Below, one piece after another: positions 34,535 to 43,270 of a stretch of 64,000 nt of DNA (position 1 is the stretch's first letter; the number at the start of each line of letters is the position of its first letter). The position numbers and the translations under genes were made by a program. Under the pieces are notes generated by a model. The model had not been told where the DNA came from. It did no database searches and was given only the letters and a program-made list of their open reading frames with translations. Source of the stretch: Sphingobacteriales bacterium 46-32 (GTDB taxonomy: Bacteria; Bacteroidota; Bacteroidia; Chitinophagales; Chitinophagaceae); NCBI GenBank assembly GCA_001898485.1, contig MKTY01000020.1, positions 310,001-374,000 on the forward strand, in the 5' to 3' direction.

Positions 34535-36379
34535 ATGGTTCGTAAGCAGGAAACACTTCATGATGTAGTCATCAAATTTGCCGGTGACAGTGGCGATGGT
34601 ATGCAATTAACAGGCACGCAGTTTACCAATAATACAGCCCTTTTGGGTATTGATCTGTCAACTTTCCCCGACTTCCCGGCCGAGATACGTGCCCCACAGG
34701 GCACACTCCCCGGTGTGAGCGGTTTTCAACTCCATTTCTCGAGCGAGCGCGTATATACGCCCGGCGATGCCTGCGATGTGCTGGTAGCCATGAATGCTGC
34801 AGCCTTAAAGACCAACCTGGGTGCTCTTAAAAAGGGTGGCAAAATCATTGTAAACACCGATGGTTTCGACGCCAAGAATCTGCGCCTGGCCAACTACCCC
34901 GAAGGCGAAAACCCGCTCGAAAACGGCAGTCTCGAAGGCTACGACGTGCTCCGCATGGATGTAACCAAGATGACCCGCGAGGCCCTTAAGGAATTCACCA
35001 TGGGCATGAAAGAAAAGGACCGGGCCAAAAACATGTTTGTTCTCGGTTTTCTTTACTGGCTTTATGGCCGTGATATGGAAAGCACCATCGGTTTTCTGAA
35101 AGATAAGTTTGGCAAAAAGCCCGATATTTTTGACAGCAACCTTAAAGTGCTGCAGGCCGGCTATAACTATGGAGAAACCACTGAAGCCTTTACCACTACC
35201 TATAAAGTAGAAAAAGCGCGGATGCAGCCCGGCAACTACCGGTCGGTAATGGGTAACCAGGCATTGGCTTACGGGCTCATTGCCGCCGCACAAACCAGTG
35301 GGTTGCCCCTGTTTCTGGGCACCTACCCTATTACACCTGCTTCTGATATTTTACATGAACTAAGCCGTCATAAAAATTTTGGCATCCGCACCTTCCAGGC
35401 AGAAGATGAAATAGCTGCTATTACTTCGGCTATCGGTGCCGCCTATGGCGGTTCGCTGGGTGTAACAACTACTTCCGGTCCCGGCATGGCCCTCAAAGCA
35501 GAAGCCATGGGACTGGCTGTAATGCTCGAAATACCATTGGTGATTGTAGACGTGCAGCGTGGGGGGCCATCTACCGGTCTGCCCACAAAAACCGAACAGT
35601 CTGACCTGCTGCAGGCATACTACGGACGTAATGGCGAATGCCCTATGCCCGTCATTTCTGCCTCTACCCCTGCCGATTGCTTCGATGCGGTGTATGAAGC
35701 CGTGCGTATTTCCGTCCAGCACATGACCCCTGTTATCTTCCTGAGCGATGGATATATTGCCAACGGTGCCGAACCCTGGCGTTTCCCCCAAACGGCCGAC
35801 CTGCCCCCTATTCATGTCAAATTCAAAACAGAACTGGGACACGGCGAAGAAAAACTACAGCCCTATCTGCGCGACGAAAAACTGGTGCGCCCATGGGCTG
35901 TACCCGGCACTCCCGGACTGGAGCATCGTATCGGCGGACTCGAAAAACAAAACATCACCGGCAACATCAGCTACGACCCCGATAATCACCAACTGATGGT
36001 GAAAATCCGTCAGCAGAAGGTTGATAAAATAGCCGAATATGTGCCTGAACAAAAAATTGACAGTGGCGCAGATAAAGGCAGGGTGCTGGTGTTGGGCTGG
36101 GGTTCTACCTACGGGGCTATTAAATCGGCAGTGGGCGAATTGCAGGCAGCTGGTCATTCAGTAAGCCACGCGCACCTGCGCTACCTGCGTCCTTTCCCTT
36201 CCAACCTGGGTGCGATCCTCTCAAACTTCGACACAGTTCTTATCCCCGAAATAAATAATGGCCAGCTCATCAAGATCATCCGCGATGTATTCCTGATAGA
36301 CGCTAAAGGCTATAATAAGATTATGGGAGTACCGATTACGAAGACAGAGCTGGTAGAGGAAATCAGAAAGCATCTGTAA
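34535..36379 (+). CDS. korA: 2-oxoacid:acceptor oxidoreductase, fused gamma-alpha subunit
   Basis: 614 residues. An N-terminal gamma-type domain (KFAGDSGDGMQLTGTQF to about residue 190) is fused to the pyrimidine-binding alpha domain (PITPASDILHELSR, FQAEDEIAAITSAIGAAYGG, TTSGPGMALKAEAMGLAV) and the transketolase C-terminal-like domain (VLVLGWGSTYGAI). This fused architecture is typical of 2-oxoglutarate:ferredoxin oxidoreductase KorA. The thiamine-diphosphate-binding beta subunit (korB) normally follows immediately but is absent: a repeat and the two-component regulator gene follow instead. Confidence 0.92.
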   Translation: MVRKQETLHDVVIKFAGDSGDGMQLTGTQFTNNTALLGIDLSTFPDFPAEIRAPQGTLPGVSGFQLHFSSERVYTPGDACDVLVAMNAAALKTNLGALKKGGKIIVNTDGFDAKNLRLANYPEGENPLENGSLEGYDVLRMDVTKMTREALKEFTMGMKEKDRAKNMFVLGFLYWLYGRDMESTIGFLKDKFGKKPDIFDSNLKVLQAGYNYGETTEAFTTTYKVEKARMQPGNYRSVMGNQALAYGLIAAAQTSGLPLFLGTYPITPASDILHELSRHKNFGIRTFQAEDEIAAITSAIGAAYGGSLGVTTTSGPGMALKAEAMGLAVMLEIPLVIVDVQRGGPSTGLPTKTEQSDLLQAYYGRNGECPMPVISASTPADCFDAVYEAVRISVQHMTPVIFLSDGYIANGAEPWRFPQTADLPPIHVKFKTELGHGEEKLQPYLRDEKLVRPWAVPGTPGLEHRIGGLEKQNITGNISYDPDNHQLMVKIRQQKVDKIAEYVPEQKIDSGADKGRVLVLGWGSTYGAIKSAVGELQAAGHSVSHAHLRYLRPFPSNLGAILSNFDTVLIPEINNGQLIKIIRDVFLIDAKGYNKIMGVPITKTELVEEIRKHL

Positions 36380-36386
36380 AGTCAGA

Positions 36387-36467
36387 AGTATAAAGTGTTT
36401 AAAGGGTATAAGGGGTTTAAAGAGCTATTCCCCTTTATACCCTTTAAACTTTTATACTCTTTAAACC
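36387..36467. repeat. Modular repeat locus R7: inverted E-module arms at a convergent junction
   Basis: The arm 36387-36411 pairs with 36435-36458 through GTTTAAAGGGTATAA and an outer AGTATAAA segment, with a small bulge. The units are the 9-mer TTTAAAGGG type. It lies between korA (+) and the response regulator gene (-), and its right edge touches the stop codon of the latter. Confidence 0.88.
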
Positions 36468-36471
36468 ACTC

Positions 36472-37176
36472 CTACTTCGCATGCTCACCAATAAGAGCAA
36501 AAAATCCATCCCGGTAATTATCGCTCACCGGCAGTTGCAGATTACCAATACTCACCGCCTTACGGGAGATGGTATTGAGTTTTCTTAATGACACGATATA
36601 GGAACGGTGAATGCGGATAAACTCCTTGTCTTCGAGCAGGTCTTCAAAATACTTCAGGTTATGCAATATCAGCAGCGGATTGGGGCTGCCCGAGAGATGC
36701 ACTTTTGTATAATCCTTATACCCCTCCAGATAAAGGATGTCATCAAAAAATATCTTATGCATCTTGTGCGATACATTGATAAAGAAATAATCCTTTTCCT
36801 TCTTTTCTTTTAGTTGTCTCGCCGCCAGAAAATCATTGACCCGGTTGCAGGCCGTCAGGAATTTTTCGTACGAAATAGGTTTGAGCAGGTAATCCATCGC
36901 CTTCAACTCAAAACCATTGATCGCAAACTCGCTATAAGCTGTTGTAAAAATCACCTCAGGTTTATAGGGCAGCGACCGGTAAAAATCAATGCCGGAAATA
37001 TCGGGCATCCGTATATCCAGAAACAATAGATCAATCGGCTGTTCTTTCAGCACCTGCAATGCCTGCAGCGGCTCTTCAAACTTACCAGCCAGCCTGAGGT
37101 AGGGTGTTTTGCTTACAAAATCTTCCAGTAGCTGCAGTGCCAGGGGTTCATCGTCGATAATTAAGCAGTTAAGCAT
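36472..37176 (-). CDS. LytTR-type response regulator
   Basis: 234 residues. The receiver domain (1-120) has the acidic pair in IIDDEP, phospho-acceptor Asp54 in LLFLDIRMPD, and lysine in LLKPISYEKF. The LytTR DNA-binding domain covers about 130-232, with blocks YLEGYKDYTKVHL and FIRIHRSYIVSLRKL. It overlaps the histidine kinase gene by 8 nt and is the last gene of a four-gene operon with the Kelch and DUF4907 genes. Targets are unknown; the divergent DUF4270/OMP pair is a reasonable guess. Confidence 0.94.
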   Translation of the reverse strand: MLNCLIIDDEPLALQLLEDFVSKTPYLRLAGKFEEPLQALQVLKEQPIDLLFLDIRMPDISGIDFYRSLPYKPEVIFTTAYSEFAINGFELKAMDYLLKPISYEKFLTACNRVNDFLAARQLKEKKEKDYFFINVSHKMHKIFFDDILYLEGYKDYTKVHLSGSPNPLLILHNLKYFEDLLEDKEFIRIHRSYIVSLRKLNTISRKAVSIGNLQLPVSDNYRDGFFALIGEHAK

Positions 37177-38458
37177 TTGACAGATCCAGTTTTAAGTTTA
37201 CAATATGTGTGTCTGTTGTACGGATAATATCCAGTTGGTGCCGGTCTGGGTATAATAATGCCAGACGGCGTGTTACATTTTTTAATCCCAGCCCTCCGGG
37301 GGCAAACCCATCCTTTTCTACCAGCGGATTATGAACCAGTAACTGCAATTCCTGCCCGGCTGTTTTGATATGGATCAGGATAGACCCCGGCTGGGTATAG
37401 CTGATACCATGTTTAAAAGCATTCTCAATAAAACTGATCAGCAGCATAGGCGCTATACTGAGCCCATCCATATTTCCTTCTACTGCATAATCCAGTTGAA
37501 TACGATTGCTTAATCGCAGCCTTTGCAGGTCTATATAGTTGTTGATATACTGTATGTCGCGCGTCAATTCTACTTTCTCTGCGCCGGAATCATACAACAC
37601 ATAACGAAGCAGCTCCGACAACTTCAGAATAGAAAACTCTGTATTCTCTGAACGCGAATGCGCCTGGGCATAGATGCTGTTGAGTGTATTGAAAAGAAAA
37701 TGAGGATTGATTTGCGATTTCAGAAAATTGACCTCTGCATTAAGATTGGCATTTTCGAGTGCTTTTTTTTCATTCTGATTACGAATAAATGAGTACGCCA
37801 GTCTGATAAAACCGCCCATCAGCAGCATTAACACAAAGGAACTAAGGGTCCGGTTAAACGAAAGCATCACCATGGGTTTCGGAATGCCAAACAACATCAC
37901 TTCATCCGGCATTACTCCTATGGGCATGGCTGACTGACCCATTACAGCTACTCCTTTTTCGGCAAACTTTCGCCGAAAGGGCATATTAGTGTCAAACCTC
38001 ACTTTCCGCACTCCACTTTCGATAAACTCACGATATACCACCGGAGACACCAGCGTATCGGCCGTGCCGGGTGCCGGATTAAAAATACGTACCAATGGCC
38101 CTCCGACGTCTCCCATAAAATTAAAACGCAGCGCCATATGCGAACCCAGGTATGCTATAAATGCCAGCAAAACACTGCCAGCATAGGCCAGGTATTTTTT
38201 CCGTTCAAAAAGCCGGGGTATGAGTAAATAATAGTTTGTATAAAAGAGAATGATCAGGATTGATTTATCAACGATCTCGCGCGTATAGAACCAGTTGTCA
38301 TTGATGCGTACCGGGTAAAGCAATACCGGCAGAAAGAAGAGGAGACACCAGCCCGCCACATGAATCAGGATAATCAACAGCAGATGCCCCCTGTTAATGG
38401 TCTTCTTCATCCCGAAAAGGGAAAGCAAAAAACTATTCAGGCGTTCCCTGTTTGTCAT
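37169..38458 (-). CDS. LytS/YehU-type sensor histidine kinase
   Basis: About 429 residues from the ATG at 38458 (MTNRERLNSF); the ATG at 38410 is an alternative. There are four membrane helices, at roughly residues 25-43, 65-81, 91-108 and 202-221. A ~90-residue loop that may be periplasmic lies between helices 3 and 4. The His_kinase domain has His253 in QINPHFLFNTLNSIY, and the HATPase has ENAFKHGISYTQPGSI and GGLGLKNVTRRL. The chosen start overlaps the DUF4907 gene by 26 nt. The unusual extracytoplasmic loop may read the neighbouring lipoproteins, which is inference. Confidence 0.92.
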   Translation of the reverse strand: MTNRERLNSFLLSLFGMKKTINRGHLLLIILIHVAGWCLLFFLPVLLYPVRINDNWFYTREIVDKSILIILFYTNYYLLIPRLFERKKYLAYAGSVLLAFIAYLGSHMALRFNFMGDVGGPLVRIFNPAPGTADTLVSPVVYREFIESGVRKVRFDTNMPFRRKFAEKGVAVMGQSAMPIGVMPDEVMLFGIPKPMVMLSFNRTLSSFVLMLLMGGFIRLAYSFIRNQNEKKALENANLNAEVNFLKSQINPHFLFNTLNSIYAQAHSRSENTEFSILKLSELLRYVLYDSGAEKVELTRDIQYINNYIDLQRLRLSNRIQLDYAVEGNMDGLSIAPMLLISFIENAFKHGISYTQPGSILIHIKTAGQELQLLVHNPLVEKDGFAPGGLGLKNVTRRLALLYPDRHQLDIIRTTDTHIVNLKLDLSNA

Positions 38459-38804
38459 ATATGAGCGTGTCTTTTTCACAAATCTGAGCCATGTCAAAAC
38501 TAGTGAGCCTGGGGTGCCCTCCATTTTCCATTTTGTTAATTATTAGACGGGAAGCCTTTTCAGCCCACTCTTTATGCGCAAATCCCTGTCCTCCACCTGT
38601 TACCGGCATCGACTCCTGGTGAATGAACAGGCTGTCATTTACCAGTATATCATATCCCCAGCCTGTTTCAGTCCGAAACACACGCGCAGAAAGAGCCGGT
38701 CTGGCAGGCCGATTGACCCGCCAGGCCAGTCCCCATATCCCCGCCGAGATCAGCAAGGCCGTCATGAGTATCCAGAATGACCACCTGTTTTTACTATTAG
38801 TCAT
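38433..38804 (-). CDS. DUF4907 family membrane-anchored protein
   Basis: About 123 residues. An N-terminal membrane anchor (WSFWILMTALLISAGIWGLAW) is followed by one domain with the family pattern: GWGYDILVNDSLFIHQESMP, then AEKASRLIINKMENGGHPRL. DUF4907 proteins are small, of unknown function and restricted to Bacteroidota; I recall them beside Kelch proteins. It overlaps the Kelch gene by 8 nt and the kinase gene by 26 nt, so translation is coupled. Name by recognition of the pattern, not by search. Confidence 0.78.
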   Translation of the reverse strand: MTNSKNRWSFWILMTALLISAGIWGLAWRVNRPARPALSARVFRTETGWGYDILVNDSLFIHQESMPVTGGGQGFAHKEWAEKASRLIINKMENGGHPRLTSFDMAQICEKDTLIYDKQGTPE

Positions 38805-39831
38805 TATCCACTTGCTCTTCATCAGGTAAAAATTCATACATATTATCCATCATAAGTGTGCCGCTGCGACCGGTAAGCACAAAGCCACGATTGCTGATCG
38901 TAAAGGCCACTGCACCAGTACGACCGGTTTGCTCAAACCCGGTTTTTTCTACCCAGCTATCATTGACCGGATCATAACGCCACGTGGTTGAGTTGATGGA
39001 ACCATTTTCGCCTGTAGCCAGGTATACATAATTACCAATAGTGAAAACAACTGCGTTGTGACGGGCAATGGTACCCCAGTCGTCGTCATAGCTATCATCT
39101 GAGTAGTTATAAATCTTTGTTTTCTCGGCCCAGGTATCCGCTACCGGATCGTATTGCCAGAGATCCTGCTGCACTTCTCCATTGTTAACGCCGGCACATA
39201 TATAGGCCTTACCGCCAAATGTGAAGGACATGGCCGCTGAACGTTTACTACCACCCACACTCGCTTTTTTGGTCCAGGTGCCGGGGTCTGCACTACCAGC
39301 TCCGGGCGTATACTCCCACAGATCTTTCAGCCAATTACCATCGTATCCGCAGGCCACATAACCATTGCCATCTATGGTAAATGCAGAAGCATCGGTACGT
39401 GCACTGCCGCCAAAGCCGGCTTTCTGGGTCCAGGTATCACCAGATGGGTCATACTCCCAGAAATCCGACAGCCTTTGCACACCATCATAACCCGTACCCA
39501 CATATCCTTTGCTGCCAATGGCAAATGCTACAGCAGAGCTGCGGGCGGCTCCCGGCAGATCAGCCTTTTGCACCCAGTAACGGCGAGTCACATTATACTC
39601 CCACAGATCTTTAAAGCGCTCTGTATTAGTAGACCCTGTGCCCACATACGCATTATCCCCGATCACAAAACTCACAGCTTCGCTTCTTGCATTGCCTTCA
39701 AAATCATCGCTTCGCTTCCAGTTGCCTACCAGCTCGCTATCATCATCGGTAGACTTGGTACAGCTGGGTGCTGCCACCAGAGAAGTTATAATCAGTGAAG
39801 CCCCTACCCAATAAGCATACGTCCTTTTCAT
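38797..39831 (-). CDS. Kelch-repeat beta-propeller lipoprotein
   Basis: 344 residues. The signal and lipobox end in VAAPSC. About six Kelch repeats follow, each with variants of ARSSAVAFAIGSKGYVGTGY, then DFWEYDPSGDTWTQKAGF: a small-residue strand, a paired Gly and a Trp about 20 residues on. They fill residues ~35-335, giving a complete six-bladed propeller. It is probably on the cell surface or in the periplasm and binds a ligand or partner. It is the first gene of the Kelch-DUF4907-kinase-regulator operon. Confidence 0.9.
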   Translation of the reverse strand: MKRTYAYWVGASLIITSLVAAPSCTKSTDDDSELVGNWKRSDDFEGNARSEAVSFVIGDNAYVGTGSTNTERFKDLWEYNVTRRYWVQKADLPGAARSSAVAFAIGSKGYVGTGYDGVQRLSDFWEYDPSGDTWTQKAGFGGSARTDASAFTIDGNGYVACGYDGNWLKDLWEYTPGAGSADPGTWTKKASVGGSKRSAAMSFTFGGKAYICAGVNNGEVQQDLWQYDPVADTWAEKTKIYNYSDDSYDDDWGTIARHNAVVFTIGNYVYLATGENGSINSTTWRYDPVNDSWVEKTGFEQTGRTGAVAFTISNRGFVLTGRSGTLMMDNMYEFLPDEEQVDND

Positions 39832-39864
39832 CTAGTATTAGTTTAGTAGTTTTTATAAAGGCCA

Positions 39865-40056
39865 ATGGCCCGTGTACAGAAGATTTTCGATAAAAGTATC
39901 GGCGCAGACCGGGAACATTATCTTAAAATAGATGAACCGGCCCAACATATAGACGAAGCCGGGAGGGGCATATACGATAGAGGAATTGGCGGCAAAAGAG
40001 CCATTACACAGGGCAAACAGCCCATAGTCGGCGCAGACATCCTGTTCACCGATTAA
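39865..40056 (+). CDS. Uncertain open frame, 63 residues, in the divergent gap
   Basis: The 307-bp gap 39832-40138 holds this ATG-started frame with ordinary codon use and a charged, Gly-rich product (EAGRGIYDRGIGGKRAITQG). The opposite strand is also open over the same stretch without a start codon, so it may be a degraded coding remnant. No family, signal or promoter is recognisable. The rest of the gap is AT-rich upstream DNA. Confidence 0.25.
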   Translation: MARVQKIFDKSIGADREHYLKIDEPAQHIDEAGRGIYDRGIGGKRAITQGKQPIVGADILFTD

Positions 40057-40138
40057 TCTGCATCATTGATATACTATAACAATTCAGGAGCTACACACCC
40101 CAATAAATTGCAGCATTTGATCCTAAAAGCATTTGCGC

Positions 40139-41479
40139 ATGAACCCGAAGCTGATCAGGCTTTCTTTATTCCCCGCTATTATTACCAGCCTTTTAATTGT
40201 ACAAAGCTGCACACGCAATGAAGTATTATTTGGCTCCGCGCCAGATGAAGGTTATACCAAACTGATTTCTGTCGACTCCGTCGGCATCGAGATGGCCACG
40301 GTATTCAGAGATTCCTTCGAAACCAATAATATCACTTCCTATCTCATTGGCCGCTACAGAGATCCTTACCTGGGCACGGTCAGCGGTAAAGTATACTCAC
40401 AATTCACTATTCCTTCCGAAAAACCGGAGATACCCACTTCAGCAGTGTTTGATTCACTTACCCTGCTGGTGCGCCTCAATAAATATTATTATGGAGACAC
40501 TACACAAGCCCTCAACTTTCGTGTGCAGGAACTGGCTCAGCCCATTTTACATACCTACAGCTCATTCCTGTATAATACCAGCCAGATAGCTGTAAAGCCT
40601 GCCATACTGGGACAAAAACAGATCCGCATCCGGCCTTCTGTCACCGATTCATTTTATATCCGCCTCGACGATGCCAAAGGCCGGGAACTACTGGCCAAAC
40701 TACAACAGCAGGCCACAGAGCTGAGCGATGAGGCCAACTTTCTCAATTATATGCAGGGCCTCCGTATAGATGTGGACGATGCGGATCTGGGTGCCGTATT
40801 TGGCTTTAGGGGTTCAGCTGGTGATATTATTATCCGGTTACACTATCATCATACATTTCCTTATCCCGAAGATCATTATGTAGACTTCACCTCGCTGGCC
40901 AACGACCTGGCATTTAACCAGCTCACACCCGATCGCAGCGGCACAGGACTCAACTCAACCGGCGGATATGTAACCGAAATACCGAGCGCTCAGACAGATC
41001 ACCTCGCATTTATGCAGGCAGGTATGCGGATGCGTATAAAACTTACATTTCCCACACTACGCTCATTGCTGTACAACAACAGCCTGGCGAAACTATTAAA
41101 GGCAGAGTTGATACTTCGCCCGGAGCCGCTCTCGTATACAAATGACATGTACAGGCTGCCTTCAAAACTATACCTTACCACTACAGATATTACGAATGTA
41201 GAAGGGCAGCAGGTATACGATTCATCGGGCTCTTACCTGCTGCAGGTAGATCCTGTAATTGATGCCATCTATGGCGAAAACACCTATTACCGTTTTAATA
41301 TCACTCCTTATATAAACTCGTTACTCACTACAGCCGGTACAGAGCAAAGCGGTTTTTTTCTGAACCACGAAGACAGCACCTCTAATCTCAGTCGCCTGGT
41401 GCTCAATGACAGATGGCGTGGCAACCAGTCTTCGCAGCTGGTTCTTTCCATGCTCATCATCAACAACAAAAAAGACTAA
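40139..41479 (+). CDS. DUF4270 family lipoprotein
   Basis: 446 residues. The lipobox is LIVQSC. Typical DUF4270 features follow: an early DSVGIEMATVFRDSFETNNI block, YLIGRYRDPYLGTVSGKVYSQF, then beta-rich repeats with VFDSLTLLVRL, ending NHEDSTSNLSRLVLND. These are Bacteroidota outer-membrane lipoproteins of unknown function. The ATG at 40139 is preferred over a TTG two codons earlier. The gene is followed after 3 nt by the OMP gene, so they form one unit, divergent from the Kelch operon. Confidence 0.88.
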   Translation: MNPKLIRLSLFPAIITSLLIVQSCTRNEVLFGSAPDEGYTKLISVDSVGIEMATVFRDSFETNNITSYLIGRYRDPYLGTVSGKVYSQFTIPSEKPEIPTSAVFDSLTLLVRLNKYYYGDTTQALNFRVQELAQPILHTYSSFLYNTSQIAVKPAILGQKQIRIRPSVTDSFYIRLDDAKGRELLAKLQQQATELSDEANFLNYMQGLRIDVDDADLGAVFGFRGSAGDIIIRLHYHHTFPYPEDHYVDFTSLANDLAFNQLTPDRSGTGLNSTGGYVTEIPSAQTDHLAFMQAGMRMRIKLTFPTLRSLLYNNSLAKLLKAELILRPEPLSYTNDMYRLPSKLYLTTTDITNVEGQQVYDSSGSYLLQVDPVIDAIYGENTYYRFNITPYINSLLTTAGTEQSGFFLNHEDSTSNLSRLVLNDRWRGNQSSQLVLSMLIINNKKD

Positions 41480-41482
41480 TCT

Positions 41483-42742
41483 ATGACCAGCTATACATTC
41501 CGTATACTACTAACAGCAACAGGACTTATCGGCACTCTTCACAGTACGCAGGCACAGAATATGAATACGCCTTATTCTATCTATGGCCTCGGCGATATCG
41601 ATCATCATGTATATAATCGTACGAGTGGCATGGGTGGTGCCGGCCTCGCCCGTTTATCTTCTTTTTACCTCATTGACAATAACCCCGCTGCACTTACCGG
41701 CCTTACCCGTAGCTTTTACCTGATCGATGCCGCCGCCACCGGCAAAACCATCCGTTACCGCGGCTCCGGTATTGATGCCAGCAATAGCAACAACAAAGAT
41801 TTCTGGATCAAACGCCTTTCCGTGGCTGTAAAGATCAATGGCTTTTGGGCCAGCAGTTTTGGCTTTGGTCAGTTCAGCAATGTCAATTATGCCTATAGCG
41901 ATAGCAAAGCAGTTGAAGGTTCAACTACCAGGTATACAACCACTCAAACAGGCGACGGAGGCCTCAATGAGTATTACTGGATCAATTCGGTAGCGCTGGG
42001 CAAGCATCTTTCGCTGGGCTTACGCTCCTCGATCATTGCCGGGGGTATCAATCGCAACGAAACCATTACTGATGCCGGACTTTCGCAACCGATCCTGACC
42101 AAAGTGCAGGACTACTATGGCTCGGCCCGTTTTCAGGCCGGCGGTATTTACACACATGATCTCGGAAAGAAATGGAACCTGGCCCTGGGCGCACGCTTCA
42201 GTCCCCGGGTGAAAATGGTGGCCGAGCGGGCTCTCACAGTTGTTGAAGGCAGCACCAGCCTGATCTCAGACAACTTTGTAGGTAATGGCCGATTCGATCT
42301 GCCCCGCTCATGGGGTACCGGACTTGCCTTAAAACACAACAACCGCACTACCTATGCCCTCGACTATACATACGAAGACTGGAGCAGCGTGGCAATCCGT
42401 AAGCAGGGGTGGCAGATGGTAAGCAGTCATAAATTGTCGGGGGGTATAGAATTTGCCCGCCAGGCCGTCGTAGGAAATATGCTGCTCGAAAAAAGATACT
42501 TCCAGGTAGGAGGATTTCTGGCTAAATCGCCATTACAAATCAGTAATAAGTCCGTCAACGAATTCGGCATCACTGCCGGCATGGGCGGCGTATTGGGCCG
42601 CAACCTTATTTATACCCTGGCCATCGAAGCCGGTCAGCGCGGCACTACCCAGCAAAACCTGATCCGCGAAAACTATGGTCAGCTTACAATCAGCCTTTCT
42701 TACAGAGACTTTTTTCTTAGTAAAGGAAGGAAATACGATTAG
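41483..42742 (+). CDS. Outer-membrane beta-barrel protein (FadL-fold-like), unknown function
   Basis: 419 residues. After a signal peptide (ILLTATGLIGTLHSTQAQ) comes NTPYSIYGLGDI and a GMGGAGLA patch followed by NNPAAL, reminiscent of FadL/PorV-type barrels (GMGGAxxA near the N-terminus and an N-P-A motif). The rest is regular beta strands up to the final YGQLTISLSYRDFFL. It starts 3 nt after the DUF4270 stop. A role as the barrel partner of the DUF4270 lipoprotein is inference. Confidence 0.82.
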   Translation: MTSYTFRILLTATGLIGTLHSTQAQNMNTPYSIYGLGDIDHHVYNRTSGMGGAGLARLSSFYLIDNNPAALTGLTRSFYLIDAAATGKTIRYRGSGIDASNSNNKDFWIKRLSVAVKINGFWASSFGFGQFSNVNYAYSDSKAVEGSTTRYTTTQTGDGGLNEYYWINSVALGKHLSLGLRSSIIAGGINRNETITDAGLSQPILTKVQDYYGSARFQAGGIYTHDLGKKWNLALGARFSPRVKMVAERALTVVEGSTSLISDNFVGNGRFDLPRSWGTGLALKHNNRTTYALDYTYEDWSSVAIRKQGWQMVSSHKLSGGIEFARQAVVGNMLLEKRYFQVGGFLAKSPLQISNKSVNEFGITAGMGGVLGRNLIYTLAIEAGQRGTTQQNLIRENYGQLTISLSYRDFFLSKGRKYD

Positions 42743-42744
42743 AT

Positions 42745-43015
42745 CAATGTGCTAATGTGCTGATGTGCTGATGTGGTGATGTGGTGATGTGCTAATGACG
42801 TCTTTGCGTTCTTTGTTCGCTTTGCGTCTTTGCGAACTTTATACTTTTAAACCTTTCTACTTTTTTTGCCCGGCTGCAGTACTACTATCATCGTCTGTTG
42901 CCACGCTCGGTTCAGGGTTCCGAACGCTGATCAGCAATTAAGGACTCCCTTTAAACACTTTAAACTCCTTATACCCTTTATACTTTCATACATACCCTTT
43001 ATACTTTTATACTGT
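42745..43015. repeat. Modular repeat locus R8 (D, a TTTGCG module, E) at a convergent junction
   Basis: 8-mer ATGTGCTG/ATGTGGTG units (42746-42798), a TCTTTGCG-type module (42800-42838) and 9-mer TTTAAAC units (42840-42862 and 42949-43013). Unlike the other convergent junctions, the modules here are not arranged as inverted arms. Between them, 42863-42948 looks like unique sequence without a gene. Confidence 0.8.
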
Positions 43016-43021
43016 GAATTT

Positions 43022-43055
43022 GCAAAAAGAAAAGCGGCCCCATTTCAGGGCCGCT
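43022..43055 (-). terminator. Minus-strand terminator-like hairpin, second after the efflux operon
   Basis: AGCGGCCC (43055-43048 on minus) pairs with GGGCCGCT (43040-43033), then a T-rich run (43032-43022). It lies about 160 bp beyond the operon's own terminator, leaving a small segment 43056-43212 bounded by two minus-strand terminators. Confidence 0.65.
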
Positions 43056-43212
43056 TCGTCCGCTAAGCAGTTAGATAGGCGGATACAAAACCAACTTTTA
43101 ATACGACAAGTTTAATAGCAGTCAATCAAATGCCTCAAGCAGAAAGGCACACTAAAGAGACAAGCACCTGCTTTTATATGCTGCTTGAGATTAAAAAAAA
43201 ATTAAAAAATCT
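43056..43212 (-). other. Structured intergenic segment between two minus-strand terminators, possible small RNA
   Basis: It contains complementary CTCAAGCAG and CTGCTTGAG arms and a long A-run at its right edge (T-run on minus), and no open frame of note. It could be read-through RNA or a small transcript. Nothing more can be said from sequence. Confidence 0.25.
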
Positions 43213-43247
43213 AAAAAAATAGGCGGACCAATTACGGCCCGCCTATT
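43213..43247 (-). terminator. Terminator of the tetR-tolC-hlyD-RND operon
   Basis: Minus-strand stem ATAGGCGGG (43247-43239) / CCGCCTAT (43227-43219 region), then a run of seven T (43219-43213), 24 nt after the RND gene stop. Confidence 0.85.
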
Positions 43248-43270
43248 ATACTTTATTGATTTACAATATA

